A DNA stretch of 64,000 bases from the NCBI GenBank assembly GCA_003279935.1, contig QCGL01000008.1, forward strand, positions 1 to 64,000, given 5' to 3'. Source of the stretch: Prochlorococcus sp. AG-388-A04 (GTDB lineage: Bacteria > Cyanobacteriota > Cyanobacteriia > PCC-6307 > Cyanobiaceae). Position 1 is the stretch's first letter. The number at the start of each line of letters is the position of its first letter. Position numbers and translations under genes: made by a program. The notes under the pieces are model-generated. The model was not told the origin of the DNA. It searched no databases and worked only from the letters and a program-made list of their open reading frames with translations. Below are positions 10,167-19,914 of the stretch, in pieces.

Positions 10167-10321
10167 ACCTAATTCTTTATATTTTCTTTATATTCACAAC
10201 AAATATAGGGTCAAATATTAACTAATTATTAAATTATTGTTTGAAAGTACAAAGTTGTAACTTATTAGACAATGATCAAAGCAATCCATATGCTTACCTA
10301 TAGTCAATTCCAAACCAGGAA

Positions 10322-10558
10322 ATGACTAATTTTATAAGAAAAAGAATTGATGTAGCAACCTGTTGGGCAACCAACAGGATATCAGTAATGGATACTCTTG
10401 AAAAATACGAGGATAGTTACGCAATTGCAGAGGAGTTCAGAGAATGGATATTGCATATTGGTGAAGAAAATGAAAACCTAAAAAGTTCTGTATTAAATTT
10501 TCCTAATGAATTAAAAGAATTATTAAATCAAAAGATTAATGAGAACTTAATCGAGTGA
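10322..10558 (+). CDS. Small hypothetical protein
   Basis: A 78-aa protein with no recognised domain. It is soluble and mixed-charge, with a helical middle (TLEKYEDSYAIAEEFREW) and no signal peptide or cysteine motif. It sits on the same strand between the Cys/His-rich protein and the thioredoxin reductase, 156 nt and 56 nt away respectively. Codon use and spacing look like a genuine gene, but the function is unknown. Confidence 0.6.
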   Translation: MTNFIRKRIDVATCWATNRISVMDTLEKYEDSYAIAEEFREWILHIGEENENLKSSVLNFPNELKELLNQKINENLIE

Positions 10559-10614
10559 AATCCGACCTTCATAAATCGGGTTAATTGATTAATATTAGAG
10601 AAATAAATATTTAA

Positions 10615-11991
10615 ATGGAAACAAAAGTAAAAGAAGAAAATGTTGAAAATTTAGTAATAATAGGTTCTGGTCCAGCAGGTTATACAGCTGCTATATACGC
10701 AGCACGTGCAAACCTTCAACCTCTTTTAGTAACGGGATTTAATTCTGGTGGAATTCCAGGTGGGCAATTAATGACAACTACTTTTGTTGAAAACTATCCT
10801 GGCTTTCCTGATGGAGTATTAGGTCCTGAATTAATGGATTTAATGAAAGCTCAAGCCGAAAGATGGGGTACAAATTTATACGAAAGTGATGTTATTTCAA
10901 TAGATACCAGTAAAAGACCTTTTGAGTTAAAAACCTTAGAAGGAAGCATTAAATCCAATTCAATTATTATCGCAACTGGCGCAAGTGCTAATAGGTTAGG
11001 TGTTATAAATGAAGATAAATTTTGGAGCAAAGGGATAAGTGCTTGCGCAATTTGTGATGGAGCGACGCCACAGTTTAGAGATGAAGAATTAGCAGTTATT
11101 GGAGGCGGTGATTCTGCATGTGAAGAAGCTGCATATCTCACAAAATATGGTAGCAAGGTGCATTTACTCGTTAGATCCGAAAAACTGAGAGCTAGTGCCG
11201 CAATGATAGATAGAGTAAAAGCTAATTCAAAGATTGAAATACACTGGAACACAAAAGTAGAGAAAGCTAATGGTACTGATTGGCTTGAAAACGTTGAAAC
11301 CATTAATTCACAAAAAGGTAACGTCGAAATTAAAGTTAAAGGACTTTTTTATGCGATTGGACACACACCTAATACAAAGTTTTTAAATAATAAAATTGAA
11401 TTAGATAAAAAAGGATATATTGCTTGTAATTCAGGAAGACCAGAAACATCAATAGAAGGTATATTTGCAGCTGGCGATGTTGTAGATTCTGAGTGGAGAC
11501 AAGGTGTTACAGCTGCTGGGACAGGATGTATGGCAGCATTAGCTGCTGAAAGATGGTTAGCAGAGAAGAATTTATCAAAAATAATTGTTAGAGAAACAAC
11601 CGAACCAGAGAAAACATTGTCTTCATCAAGTTTTATTGAAGAGGAGACAAATGAAGATACTTTTGATTTAAATTCTGAATGGCAAAAAGGTAGTTATGCA
11701 TTGAGGAAGCTTTATCATGAGAGTAATAAACCACTATTAGTTATTTTTAGCTCACCAAGTTGTGGACCATGCCATGTATTAAAACCACAACTTAAAAGAG
11801 TGATTAAGGAATTTAATGGAGCTGTGCAAGGTATAGAAATTGATATAGATAAAGATCAAGAAATAGCTAAACAAGCAGGAATAAATGGAACTCCTACAAT
11901 ACAATTATTTAAAGACAAATTACTTAAAAAACAATGGCAGGGTGTTAAACAACGTAGTGAATTCAAAGAAGCGATACAAAATATCATCTAA
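10615..11991 (+). CDS. NADPH-thioredoxin reductase with C-terminal thioredoxin (NTRC type)
   Basis: A bifunctional redox enzyme in which the reductase passes electrons from NADPH to its own thioredoxin domain; in plants and cyanobacteria NTRC reduces 2-Cys peroxiredoxin. The reductase half has the FAD loop [10 protein letters not shown] (about residues 17-26), the redox pair CAIC (C144, C147) and the NADPH loop [10 protein letters not shown]. The C-terminal thioredoxin domain (about 345-458) has the classical CGPC (C383, C386) and the cis-proline segment GTPTIQ. The 458-aa length agrees with an intact fusion. It is monocistronic-looking and converges on infA. Confidence 0.95.
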   Translation: METKVKEENVENLVIIGSGPAGYTAAIYAARANLQPLLVTGFNSGGIPGGQLMTTTFVENYPGFPDGVLGPELMDLMKAQAERWGTNLYESDVISIDTSKRPFELKTLEGSIKSNSIIIATGASANRLGVINEDKFWSKGISACAICDGATPQFRDEELAVIGGGDSACEEAAYLTKYGSKVHLLVRSEKLRASAAMIDRVKANSKIEIHWNTKVEKANGTDWLENVETINSQKGNVEIKVKGLFYAIGHTPNTKFLNNKIELDKKGYIACNSGRPETSIEGIFAAGDVVDSEWRQGVTAAGTGCMAALAAERWLAEKNLSKIIVRETTEPEKTLSSSSFIEEETNEDTFDLNSEWQKGSYALRKLYHESNKPLLVIFSSPSCGPCHVLKPQLKRVIKEFNGAVQGIEIDIDKDQEIAKQAGINGTPTIQLFKDKLLKKQWQGVKQRSEFKEAIQNII

Positions 11992-12007
11992 GTAAATTAA
12001 ATATTAT

Positions 12008-12274
12008 TTATTTATTTCTTGCATTATTTTTGGTATTTCCAGTTCTCGGACCGCCACCGCCTGCATTTCTCTCACGATAGGTAATCCTTCCTCTTGTTAG
12101 ATCATAAGGACTTATTTCCACCAGTACTTTATCTCCGGCTAACAATTTAATTCTAAATTTAGTTAACTTTCCTGCTGCTCTGCATAAACATTGGTGACCT
12201 TCAGGTTGCTCTAAAGTAACCAAATAAAAACCATTTCCTTGTTCTTTTTCTATAACACCAGATGTTTCGATCAT
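12008..12274 (-). CDS. infA: Translation initiation factor IF-1
   Basis: IF-1 binds the ribosomal A site during initiation. The sequence is the S1/OB fold (VIEKEQGNGFYLVTLE, then GDKVLVEISPYDLTRGRITYR). At 88 aa it is longer than the 72-aa bacterial norm because of a glycine-, asparagine- and lysine-rich tail after residue 70 (GGGGPRTGNTKNNARNK). The start at 12274 gives the normal short beta-strand N-terminus. Outside the usual ribosomal-protein operon, it lies here between NTRC and the ycf39 group. Confidence 0.9.
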   Translation of the reverse strand: MIETSGVIEKEQGNGFYLVTLEQPEGHQCLCRAAGKLTKFRIKLLAGDKVLVEISPYDLTRGRITYRERNAGGGGPRTGNTKNNARNK

Positions 12275-12372
12275 TAAATAATTTATTTTCTAGATTTATA
12301 TTATCAGAAAAGAATAAACAAAATTTACCTCAATATAATTACGTCAGATGAATTAAGTTTATTACAAAGATT

Positions 12373-12585
12373 CTAAATAAAAAATTTAATCTCATTAATT
12401 ATTTGCAACTGACCATAGTAAAAATTTGCCTTTGCAATTTTCTCAGGATCATCTAGTTGATCGAAAAAGACAAATCCTAAACTCTCCCATAAAGATGATC
12501 CACAAACATTGTTTAATTCATTAGTTGCCTCTTGAGCAATATTATTTAACTTACGTTCAAGATTTTTAGATTTGGAAATTGACAT
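12373..12585 (-). CDS. Small hypothetical protein
   Basis: A 70-aa protein starting at ATG 12585 (MSISKSKNLERKLNN). The frame is open further upstream, but the extra residues overlap the end of ycf39 and look non-coding, so the shorter start is preferred. It contains a helical segment (IAQEATNELNN) and a conserved-looking CGSSLWESLGFVFFDQLDDP. There is no signal peptide. It probably follows ycf39 in one transcript. I do not recognise the family. Confidence 0.55.
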   Translation of the reverse strand: MSISKSKNLERKLNNIAQEATNELNNVCGSSLWESLGFVFFDQLDDPEKIAKANFYYGQLQIINEIKFFI

Positions 12586-12637
12586 CAGGAAAACTATATA
12601 TAGTACAAATATACTATAAAATCTACTTAATGCAACC

Positions 12638-13600
12638 TTAGAAAGGGAGTCTCTTTTTTTCTTCAATATTTAGATCAGCTTCCATTTCTTTAAGTCTTTT
12701 TAAAATCTGCTGATAATATTCTTTAATGTAATTTTCTAGAGAAGTCGAATCTTCTTTCTTTAGTTCTAACACTTCATAAGTATTACTCATATCAGCGTCT
12801 AAGGGGACTCCACTACTAGTAACTTCAGCAAAGGCCAATCTCTCAGAAACATTTAGTGCATCCTGAAAAAATGAAACCAAGTTCTGGGTTACTTTTATTA
12901 GAAAAGGCGAAACTCTAAAGATCTTTGCCTTCTTATTACTATATTTTTCGCATAGAGAAATTACTTCATCAGAATCCCAAGCCCTTGGTCCAACTAAAGG
13001 AAGGGAAAGCTTATAAGATCTAGGGTTGTTTATTGAGGAAACAATAATTTTAGCCATATCTTGTGTGTTCATGTAAGCAATTTTAGTGGGCGTGCCACTC
13101 ATCCAGACGGCTTGACTGTCTAAAACCGGAATAGCGAACTGACTAATAACTCCTTGCATAAAAGCAGCACATTTAAAAATCGTGTAGTCGAAGTTAGATT
13201 TCTCTAGAAGTTTTTCAGTACAATATTTAACATCCATTAAAGGTACATTTCTAAACTTTTCTGTTAATAAAATTGAGAGAAAAATAACCCTTTTTATTTT
13301 TTTCAATTCACAAGCATTAAAAAGATTAAGTTTCCCATCCCAGTCAGTCTCATATATACTTTTGGAATCTTCGGGTCTACCAGTTGCACTATCAATAACT
13401 ACTTCAATGTCTTGTAGAGCATACTCTATATCTGCAGAGTTGAGTAAATTTCCCTTTGTAAGTTCACAACCCCATTCTTGAAGAAAAGAAGCTTTCCTTG
13501 GATTCCTAACAAAACATCTAACTTCATGCCCTTCCTCAATAGCTTGCTTCGCTATCTGCCTTCCAAGAGTTCCAGTTGCACCTACTAAAAGAATCTTCAT
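12638..13600 (-). CDS. ycf39: Ycf39-type NAD(P)-binding photosystem II assembly factor
   Basis: A 320-aa atypical short-chain dehydrogenase of the NmrA/Ycf39 (HCF244) family. Members act with high-light-inducible proteins in early photosystem II assembly and delivery of chlorophyll to D1. The N-terminal nucleotide loop is GATGTLGRQIA (about residues 7-17), followed by EVRCFVRNPRKASF and the D-rich second strand. No transmembrane helix is seen, so it should sit at the thylakoid surface. petM lies just upstream on the same strand, which supports a photosynthetic role. Confidence 0.88.
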   Translation of the reverse strand: MKILLVGATGTLGRQIAKQAIEEGHEVRCFVRNPRKASFLQEWGCELTKGNLLNSADIEYALQDIEVVIDSATGRPEDSKSIYETDWDGKLNLFNACELKKIKRVIFLSILLTEKFRNVPLMDVKYCTEKLLEKSNFDYTIFKCAAFMQGVISQFAIPVLDSQAVWMSGTPTKIAYMNTQDMAKIIVSSINNPRSYKLSLPLVGPRAWDSDEVISLCEKYSNKKAKIFRVSPFLIKVTQNLVSFFQDALNVSERLAFAEVTSSGVPLDADMSNTYEVLELKKEDSTSLENYIKEYYQQILKRLKEMEADLNIEEKKRLPF

Positions 13601-13658
13601 ACTTAAGGATGTACTTAACCTGTCGAGATTAACTCACTTTCTATGGTATTCGTGAGAA

Positions 13659-13757
13659 TCAATCTCCTTGAAATTTTAATAATAAGGCACCACCAACCAA
13701 TCCAATTGGTATCAATATCCAAAAAACAGCAGCAATACTAAAAATTTCTTTAGCCAT
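13659..13757 (-). CDS. petM: Cytochrome b6f complex subunit PetM
   Basis: A 32-aa membrane peptide that fits subunit VII of the cytochrome b6f complex. Reading the minus strand from ATG at 13757 gives [20 protein letters not shown], then [12 protein letters not shown] and a TGA stop at 13659-13661. It is one transmembrane helix with a short N-terminus, as expected for PetM. It is 58 nt upstream of ycf39 on the same strand. It is short enough to be missed by ordinary ORF cut-offs. Confidence 0.9.
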
Positions 13758-13870
13758 AGGAAACTTAATCATTTATTATAATTTAACGTTTATATGCATT
13801 TTTTTGTAAAAAAAATAACTAATGCAAATATCTTTAAATTATTTTAAGAAGGGGATAAAGGTTTATTTAT

Positions 13871-14815
13871 ATGAACTCTATCTATAAATCAGGAGAAGGA
13901 GACGAATCTTATTACTGGAATTGGAATGGATTCAAAATATTTTGGAGTGTTAAAGGGGAAGAGAATATACATCCTATGATCTTGCTTCATGGGTTCGGAG
14001 CAAGCAGTAAACATTGGAGAAATAATTCTTACTACTTTGCACAAAAAGGATATTCTGTTTACTCAATAGATTTAATTGGATTTGGTAATTCAGCACAACC
14101 AGGAATTAGAGACATCGGGAAATTAGATAATGGAGTTTGGTGTAATCAAGTCAGTGATTTTATTAAACAAGTAATAAGGCCAAAGACATCTAAAAAGATT
14201 ATTTTAATAGGAAATTCTTTAGGTTCTTTAGTAGCTTTAACCTGCGCAGTTTATTTAAATAATGAAATATTATCTGTTATTGCGTCTCCTCTCCCTGATC
14301 CTCTGATAATTACAAAAAGGGAATCAAAGCTTAATTCGATTTTTGAAAAATTTAGAACCAAACTTATAAAAATATTCTTTAGAGTGTTTCCTTTAGAAAT
14401 AGTTCTATTTTTAATAAATAAACTAGGAATAATAAAATTAGGACTTAATTCTGCATATTTCAAAAAAGATAAAGTAGATAAAGAATTAATAAATATTGTA
14501 AGAAAACCAGTTTTAAGAAAGACTTCCGCAAGAGCACTAAGAGCTATGTGTATTGGCATGGCAACAAGGGATGATAACTTAAAGGCCTCTTACCTTTTAG
14601 AACAACTTAGTCTTTCAAAAAAAGTTCCTTTTTTATTGTTATGGGGAGAAAAAGATAATTTCATACCTTTATTTCTTGGCAAAAAGATTGCAAAATTCCA
14701 TAGATGGGTAGAATTGAAAATAATATCCAATTCAGGGCATTGTGTTCATGATGAAGATCCTTCATTATTTAATAAAATTTCTCATGAATGGATTAGAGAT
14801 TTAAAAACCTATTAA
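13871..14815 (+). CDS. Alpha/beta hydrolase
   Basis: Predicted serine hydrolase of 314 aa. It has the oxyanion motif LLHGFGASSKHWR (about residues 38-50), the strand DLIGFGNSAQPG, the nucleophile elbow GNSLGS with Ser116, and a catalytic histidine in SGHCVHDEDP near the C-terminus. The overall layout resembles plastid and cyanobacterial hydrolases related to pheophytinase or haloalkane dehalogenase, but the substrate cannot be told. ilvN starts 3 nt after its stop, so the two are probably co-transcribed. Confidence 0.85.
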   Translation: MNSIYKSGEGDESYYWNWNGFKIFWSVKGEENIHPMILLHGFGASSKHWRNNSYYFAQKGYSVYSIDLIGFGNSAQPGIRDIGKLDNGVWCNQVSDFIKQVIRPKTSKKIILIGNSLGSLVALTCAVYLNNEILSVIASPLPDPLIITKRESKLNSIFEKFRTKLIKIFFRVFPLEIVLFLINKLGIIKLGLNSAYFKKDKVDKELINIVRKPVLRKTSARALRAMCIGMATRDDNLKASYLLEQLSLSKKVPFLLLWGEKDNFIPLFLGKKIAKFHRWVELKIISNSGHCVHDEDPSLFNKISHEWIRDLKTY

Positions 14816-14818
14816 AAG

Positions 14819-15343
14819 ATGAAACATACATTATCTGTACTTGTTGAAGACGAATCAGGGGCATTAAGTAGAATCTCAGGCCTTTTTGCAAGAAGAGGTT
14901 TTAATATCGATAGTCTCGCTGTTGGGCCTGCCGAAACTAAAGGAATTTCTAGATTAACAATGGTAGTAGAAGGTGATAATGAAACCCTTCAACAAATGAC
15001 AAAGCAACTCAATAAATTATTCAATGTTCTTGGAGTTGTAGATTTTACTAATCTTGCTGCAGTTGAAAGGGAATTAATGCTTCTTAAAGTATCGTCAAAA
15101 GAGGATACAAGAAGTAATATTTTGGATATCGTTCAAATATTCAGAGCAAAAGTGGTAGACGTTTCAGATATTGCTTTAACCCTCGAAGTGGTAGGAGATC
15201 CAGGGAAATTAGTTGCTTTAGAAAAGCTTCTTGAACCATATGGAATACTTGAGATCGCGAGAACAGGTAAAGTTGCCCTTAAGCGATCATCGGGAGTTAA
15301 TACCGAAATGTTAAAAATAAATAAATACTCTTTAGAAATTTAA
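14819..15343 (+). CDS. ilvN: Acetolactate synthase small (regulatory) subunit
   Basis: The regulatory subunit of acetohydroxyacid synthase, giving valine feedback control of branched-chain amino acid synthesis. The N-terminal ACT domain is clear ([20 protein letters not shown], then [15 protein letters not shown]), and the second ACT-like domain follows (about residues 80-160). At 174 aa the length is normal (often gene symbol ilvH in cyanobacteria). The stop overlaps the stop of the convergent cyclophilin-like gene by 4 nt. Confidence 0.96.
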   Translation: MKHTLSVLVEDESGALSRISGLFARRGFNIDSLAVGPAETKGISRLTMVVEGDNETLQQMTKQLNKLFNVLGVVDFTNLAAVERELMLLKVSSKEDTRSNILDIVQIFRAKVVDVSDIALTLEVVGDPGKLVALEKLLEPYGILEIARTGKVALKRSSGVNTEMLKINKYSLEI

Positions 15344-15999
15344 TTAGAAATTATAATTTCATAAATCAAATCTTCTTTATCTATATTTTTTAATATTTCT
15401 ATTCCTTTTACAACTTTTCCAAATATTGAATACCTTCCATCTAATTCAGGAAATTTATTAGTTACAAAGAAAAACTCAGTAGAAGAAGAGATCCTTTCTC
15501 CACTTTTTACCATTGCTAATGATCCCTTTTCAAAAAAATTAGTAAGATTTACAATTTCTGAAGGGTTTAAGATTTGGTAACCATATTTTGGTTCAATTTC
15601 TTTTTTTAATTTTATTTCCAAGGGAATATTTCTTCTTAGTTTGTTTGAGCTTTCATTTTCTTTTTTGTAATAATTTTTTTCTGGATAAGTTCCCGAATGA
15701 ATTAATTGAACTTGAGGAAAATTAATTATTTTATAAAACCTTTTATTTTTATAAATATTTTTTTTTACATTTTGAATAAAATTACTTACTGTTACTGGCT
15801 TATTTTTTCCATATAATTGCACATCAATATTACCTTTTGAAGTCTTGAAAACTACTCTTTGGTTCTTTTTTATACAATTAAGATCAAGCTTTTTACAGTA
15901 ATAATTAGAATCAAAAGAACTTTTATTACTGCAACCTGTAATTAATAATAAAAATATTTTTAAAAATATAAGTGGTTTTAATAAATAAAATCTTCTTAT
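15340..15999 (-). CDS. Cyclophilin-like lipoprotein (peptidyl-prolyl isomerase family)
   Basis: The cyclophilin fold is evident from [26 protein letters not shown] and [16 protein letters not shown]. The shortest start is GTG at 15822, but this cuts off the first beta strand. The frame stays open upstream and encodes a lipoprotein signal: [18 protein letters not shown] then ITGC, with the lipid-attached Cys23. The only start-like codon is ATA at 15997-15999, six bases after GGAGGG and overlapping the ycf4 stop as ATAA. From there the protein is 219 aa. The usual catalytic Arg of FHR is Lys (FYK) and the QGGD motif is changed, so isomerase activity is doubtful. Confidence 0.75.
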   Translation of the reverse strand: MRRFYLLKPLIFLKIFLLLITGCSNKSSFDSNYYCKKLDLNCIKKNQRVVFKTSKGNIDVQLYGKNKPVTVSNFIQNVKKNIYKNKRFYKIINFPQVQLIHSGTYPEKNYYKKENESSNKLRRNIPLEIKLKKEIEPKYGYQILNPSEIVNLTNFFEKGSLAMVKSGERISSSTEFFFVTNKFPELDGRYSIFGKVVKGIEILKNIDKEDLIYEIIISN

Positions 16000-16553
16000 T
16001 TTAAACCCTCCAAATTTACATTTAAAAATTTGGCTAATCTTGCTCCTTCCTCTTCAACTTGAAGCAGCGGTTTAAGTTCTCCTGCTCCGCTTAAAGGAAG
16101 TGCTTTTTTTCTGCCTTTAAGAACTAATGCAATTCTTCTTCTTGGATTAAATCCTTCACTTATATCAAGTTTTACTGACTTTATTTCGTCAAAATTTAAT
16201 TTAACTTCAATATCCTTAAATAATCCTTTTCTTTTAATTTCAACAGATTGAGAATCCTTATCAAAAAAGTTATAACCCGAGCCGAAATTTATAAAAACTA
16301 AATACCATAGATAAATATTAAGCAAATTCGCTATTAGTCCATAAGCTCCCATTATTATTCCCTGAGGGATAAAAAGTAAGGTTGAAGGATTACCCAAAGG
16401 GAGCAAATCTTTTCCTGTATAACTTGAAATCGCAGCTAAAATAAAACCTATACCGCCAATAGTTAACATTCCTCCAATGAGGTAGTTTGATATTTTTCTT
16501 GAACCATTGATTTTTTGTTCAATTTTGTTAAAGGGTGAGAGATTTGATTGCAT
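15996..16553 (-). CDS. ycf4: Photosystem I assembly protein Ycf4
   Basis: A 185-aa thylakoid protein that helps assemble photosystem I. Two hydrophobic helices occur around residues 22-42 and 60-90 (GGMLTIGGIGFILAA and IIMGAYGLIANLLNIYLWYL), followed by the conserved soluble domain with SGYNFFDKDSQSVEIKRKG and the ISEGFNPRRRIALVLKGR segment. The length and both helices agree with the family. It is divergent from psbD and overlaps the following lipoprotein gene by 4 nt. Confidence 0.95.
   Translation of the reverse strand: MQSNLSPFNKIEQKINGSRKISNYLIGGMLTIGGIGFILAAISSYTGKDLLPLGNPSTLLFIPQGIIMGAYGLIANLLNIYLWYLVFINFGSGYNFFDKDSQSVEIKRKGLFKDIEVKLNFDEIKSVKLDISEGFNPRRRIALVLKGRKKALPLSGAGELKPLLQVEEEGARLAKFLNVNLEGLK
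16006..16011 (-). promoter_or_regulatory. Shine-Dalgarno site for the ATA-initiated lipoprotein
   Basis: On the minus strand this reads GGAGGG, inside the last ycf4 codons. A six-base spacer separates it from the ATA codon at 15997-15999. Strong Shine-Dalgarno sites are rare in this window, so this one decides the start of the cyclophilin-like lipoprotein. Confidence 0.55.
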
Positions 16554-16643
16554 AATATACTTATTTTAGATGCCTACTCCTATTAATTTAACCATTAATA
16601 TAGAGTATTAATACCTAATTTTTAACATAAAAGTTAGGAAAGC

Positions 16644-16672
16644 TTTACAAGGCATTTCATATATAAAGATAT
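16644..16672 (+). promoter_or_regulatory. Possible psbD promoter
   Basis: In the 184-nt ycf4/psbD spacer, TTTACA at 16644-16649 is followed 17 nt later by AGATAT (16667-16672), with TATAAA also at 16662. The match to a sigma-70 promoter is weak, but the site is the best upstream of psbD and would leave a leader of about 55-60 nt. Confidence 0.3.
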
Positions 16673-16737
16673 TTCCCCAATTTACTCTCAATCTTTGTTA
16701 CAGTCTCAGCGTATCCCGAAGCTAAAAACGATTTCTC

Positions 16738-17814
16738 ATGACGATCGCCGTTGGAAGCGCCCCACAGAGAGGATGGTTTGATGTCCTCGATGATTGGTTA
16801 AAGCGCGACAGGTTTGTATTTATTGGTTGGTCCGGTTTACTTCTTCTACCCTGTGCATATCTTGCAATAGGTGGATGGTTTGTCGGAACAACATTTGTTA
16901 CCTCTTGGTACACACACGGAATTGCATCTTCATATCTTGAAGGAGCAAACTTTTTGACAGCAGCTGTAAGTACCCCTGGAGATGCCATGGGACACAGTCT
17001 TCTATTTTTATGGGGTCCTGAAGCCCAAGGTAGTTTCGTAAGATGGCTACAGCTTGGTGGACTTTGGAACTTTGTTGCATTACATGGAGTATTTGGCCTT
17101 ATCGGTTTCATGCTTCGTCAATTTGAAATCGCTGGTCTTGTAGGTATCAGACCTTACAACGCACTTGCTTTTTCAGCTGTAATTGCAGTATTTACAAGTA
17201 TTTTCCTTATCTACCCATTGGGACAGCATAGTTGGTTCTTTGCACCTTCATTTGGTGTTGCAGCAATCTTCCGCTACATACTATTTATTCAAGGTTTTCA
17301 CAACATTACTTTAAATCCTTTTCATATGATGGGTGTTGCTGGAATTCTTGGTGGTGCTTTACTTTGCGCTATCCACGGAGCTACAGTTCAAAACACATTG
17401 TATGAAGATACAAGTATTTATACAGACGGTAAAGTACAAAGTTCAACTTTTAGAGCTTTCGATCCTACCCAAGAAGAAGAAACCTATTCAATGATTACAG
17501 CGAATAGATTTTGGAGCCAAATTTTTGGTATCGCTTTCTCTAATAAGCGTTTCCTTCACTTCTTGATGTTATTTGTACCTGTAATGGGTATGTGGACATC
17601 TTCAATTGGTATTGTTGGTTTAGCACTTAACTTAAGAGCTTACGATTTCGTTAGCCAAGAGATACGTGCTGCAGAAGATCCAGAATTTGAAACTTTCTAC
17701 ACAAAGAATATACTTTTGAACGAAGGTATGAGAGCATGGATGTCTTCTGTGGATCAACCACACGAAAATTTTGTATTCCCTGAGGAGGTTCTTCCGCGTG
17801 GAAACGCCCTTTAA
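16738..17814 (+). CDS. psbD: Photosystem II D2 protein
   Basis: D2 is one of the two reaction-centre core subunits of photosystem II and binds chlorophyll, pheophytin, QA and non-heme iron. The 358-aa sequence starts [20 protein letters not shown]. It has the five-helix D1/D2 fold with the [20 protein letters not shown] segment, the helix D histidine in [12 protein letters not shown] and the iron-site histidine in [14 protein letters not shown]. It ends ...EVLPRGNAL. psbC begins inside its last codons in another frame. Confidence 0.98.
   Translation: MTIAVGSAPQRGWFDVLDDWLKRDRFVFIGWSGLLLLPCAYLAIGGWFVGTTFVTSWYTHGIASSYLEGANFLTAAVSTPGDAMGHSLLFLWGPEAQGSFVRWLQLGGLWNFVALHGVFGLIGFMLRQFEIAGLVGIRPYNALAFSAVIAVFTSIFLIYPLGQHSWFFAPSFGVAAIFRYILFIQGFHNITLNPFHMMGVAGILGGALLCAIHGATVQNTLYEDTSIYTDGKVQSSTFRAFDPTQEEETYSMITANRFWSQIFGIAFSNKRFLHFLMLFVPVMGMWTSSIGIVGLALNLRAYDFVSQEIRAAEDPEFETFYTKNILLNEGMRAWMSSVDQPHENFVFPEEVLPRGNAL
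17782..17788 (+). promoter_or_regulatory. Shine-Dalgarno site for psbC
   Basis: GAGGAGG within the psbD coding sequence, nine bases before the GTG at 17798. It sets the psbC start inside psbD, as known in cyanobacteria and plastids. Confidence 0.85.
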
Positions 17815-19180
17815 TAATTTACTAAGAGCTCCTAACCAGAGTATTGAAGAAACTGGTTACGCTTGGTACGTAGGTAACGCTAGATTAATTAATTTATCTG
17901 GACGTTTACTTGGAGCACACATTGCACACTCAGGACTTATCGTCTTTTGGGCTGGAGCAATGATGCTCTTTGAGGTTAATCATTTTACATTTGATAAACC
18001 AATGTGGGAGCAAGGCTTAATCTGTATGCCACATGTTGCTATGTTTGGTTACGGAATTGGACCTGGAGGTGAAGTAACTGACATCATGCCTTTCTTTCAG
18101 GCTGGTGTAGTTCATCTGATAGCTTCTGCAGTTCTTGGCTTTGGTGGAATTTATCACTCATTGGCTGGACCTGAAAAGCTTGAAGAAGATTTTCCTTTCT
18201 TCTCAACTGATTGGAGAGACAAAAATCAAATGACTAACATACTTGGTTATCATTTGATTGTTTTAGGTGTAGGTGCATTGGCGTGGTCAGTAAACTGGTG
18301 TTTTATTGGCGGTGCTTATGATACTTGGGCCCCTGGTGGGGGAGAAGTTAGACTTGTTAACCCAACACTTGATCCAAGAGTAATTCTTGGTTATTTGTTT
18401 AGATCTCCTTGGGGAGGCGCTGGTTCAATTATCGGTGTTAACTCAATAGAAGATATTGTTGGTGGGCATGTCTATGTGGGTATTACTGCAATTATTGGAG
18501 GTATATTTCACATCTTTACCAAACCTTTTGGATGGGCTAGAAGAGCATTCATTTGGAATGGAGAAGGACTTTTAAGTTATGCACTTGGTGGAATTTGTGT
18601 TGCGAGTTTCATTGCATCAACCTTCATCTGGTTTAACAACACTGCATACCCTTCAGAGTTCTACGGCCCAACAAATGCTGAAGCTTCACAGGCCCAAAGC
18701 TTTACTTTCCTTGTGAGAGATCAAAGAATTGGAGCTAATGTAGGTTCAACGATGGGACCAACAGGATTAGGTAAGTATCTCATGAGATCTCCTACAGGAG
18801 AAATTATATTTGGTGGTGAAACAATGAGATTTTGGGACTTCAGAGGACCATGGTTAGAGCCTTTAAGAGGACCTAACGGTTTGAGCCTTGAGAAAATTCA
18901 AAATGATATTCAGCCTTGGCAAGTAAGAAGAGCAGCTGAATATATGACTCATGCACCTAATGCTTCTATCAACTCTGTTGGTGGTATCATTACTGAGCCT
19001 AACGCTGTTAACTTTGTGAACTTAAGACAATGGTTAGCTGCAGCTCAATTCTTCCTAGGATGGTTTACATTCATTGGTCACCTTTGGCATGCAGGTCGTG
19101 CTAGAGCAGCCGCTGCCGGTTTCGAAAAAGGAATTGACAGAAAGAGTGAGCCAGCTCTAGAAATGTCAGATTTAGATTAA
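17798..19180 (+). CDS. psbC: Photosystem II CP43 chlorophyll protein
   Basis: CP43 is an inner light-harvesting antenna of photosystem II and supplies a ligand to the Mn4CaO5 cluster. The start is GTG at 17798 ([14 protein letters not shown]), giving 460 aa and a 17-nt overlap with psbD; a TTG further upstream has no support. Six membrane helices with chlorophyll-binding histidines are visible (for example [17 protein letters not shown]). The large lumenal loop includes [20 protein letters not shown], containing the residues near the oxygen-evolving cluster. A strong terminator follows. Confidence 0.98.
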   Translation: METPFNNLLRAPNQSIEETGYAWYVGNARLINLSGRLLGAHIAHSGLIVFWAGAMMLFEVNHFTFDKPMWEQGLICMPHVAMFGYGIGPGGEVTDIMPFFQAGVVHLIASAVLGFGGIYHSLAGPEKLEEDFPFFSTDWRDKNQMTNILGYHLIVLGVGALAWSVNWCFIGGAYDTWAPGGGEVRLVNPTLDPRVILGYLFRSPWGGAGSIIGVNSIEDIVGGHVYVGITAIIGGIFHIFTKPFGWARRAFIWNGEGLLSYALGGICVASFIASTFIWFNNTAYPSEFYGPTNAEASQAQSFTFLVRDQRIGANVGSTMGPTGLGKYLMRSPTGEIIFGGETMRFWDFRGPWLEPLRGPNGLSLEKIQNDIQPWQVRRAAEYMTHAPNASINSVGGIITEPNAVNFVNLRQWLAAAQFFLGWFTFIGHLWHAGRARAAAAGFEKGIDRKSEPALEMSDLD

Positions 19181-19198
19181 TTTTTAAATCAAAAAAAG

Positions 19199-19225
19199 AC
19201 CCTATCTTTTGATAGGGTTTTTTTT
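19199..19225. terminator. Bidirectional rho-independent terminator after psbC and maf
   Basis: The 8-bp stem ACCCTATC/GATAGGGT with a TTTT loop is followed by a run of T on the plus strand and preceded by a run of A. It therefore works in both directions between the convergent psbC and maf genes. Confidence 0.9.
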
Positions 19226-19227
19226 GT

Positions 19228-19848
19228 TTAATTTTCTTGTTTATATAAATTTTTTCTGAGCCATGGCAAACTCAACCCCATTACATTACTAAAACAACCA
19301 TCTATCTTCTCGATATATTTACCTCCTTTCCCTTCTAAGGCAAAACCTCCAGCACAATATAATGGTTCAAGAGAGTCAACATAACTTTTTATCTCTTCAT
19401 CTCGCAATTTAGAGAAATATACTTTAGAACTTACTGTTTTTTTAATTTTCTTTGTCACTTTTAGTATTTCAGATTCAAGATCAAAAATACTAAAAAGTAA
19501 TGTATGTCCTGTATGGAGAAAACCAAATTCTCCAGACATTTCAGACCATCTTCTATATGCTTCTTCTTTATCTGATGGTTTTCCGAAAGCTTTTCCTTTA
19601 AATTCGAAGATTGAATCACAACCAAGAATTTCGAAAGAACTATTTTTATACTTTTCTAGTATGTCTATTTCTCGAATATTAAGAGCAATGCTGTTAGCTT
19701 TTTGAAAAGATAATTCGACGGCCAAATTAGAAATATCATTCTCTTTTACTAAAGATTCGTCAAAATTACTTGATATTTGAATAAATTCAATTTGAGAATT
19801 TTCTAGTAATTTCTTTCTAGATTGAGAAGCAGAGGCTAGAATTAACAC
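19228..19848 (-). CDS. maf: Maf-like nucleoside triphosphate pyrophosphatase
   Basis: Maf proteins hydrolyse modified or non-canonical nucleoside triphosphates (house-cleaning) and some are implicated in septum formation. The 206-aa protein starts [14 protein letters not shown], the family signature (ASxSxRRxxLL), followed by [22 protein letters not shown] and the HTGH motif. The length is normal. It converges on psbC and is divergent from cobQ across 66 nt. Confidence 0.92.
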   Translation of the reverse strand: MLILASASQSRKKLLENSQIEFIQISSNFDESLVKENDISNLAVELSFQKANSIALNIREIDILEKYKNSSFEILGCDSIFEFKGKAFGKPSDKEEAYRRWSEMSGEFGFLHTGHTLLFSIFDLESEILKVTKKIKKTVSSKVYFSKLRDEEIKSYVDSLEPLYCAGGFALEGKGGKYIEKIDGCFSNVMGLSLPWLRKNLYKQEN

Positions 19849-19914
19849 AAACTTTTAACCAAATTATAATCCAATTTACTAATCAATAAATCTCAAAATT
19901 AATATAAATTACTG

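Noticed and set aside
10167-10321. Possible tRNA or small RNA in the 155-nt gap
   Set aside because: No cloverleaf, TTCGA-type loop or terminator could be found.
10851-11303. 150-codon minus-strand frame inside NTRC
   Set aside because: Fully within a clear NTRC coding region on the other strand; the peptide looks like a frame shadow.
12586-12666. N-terminal extension of the 70-aa hypothetical protein
   Set aside because: It overlaps the end of ycf39 and the extra residues look non-coding; the ATG at 12585 is preferred.
16722-17111. Minus-strand open frame over psbD
   Set aside because: It is antisense to the highly conserved psbD and exists only because of codon bias; no ribosome site and no family match.
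17771-17773. TTG as start of psbC
   Set aside because: The GTG at 17798 with GAGGAGG nine bases upstream is the established psbC start; the upstream extension is psbD in another frame.
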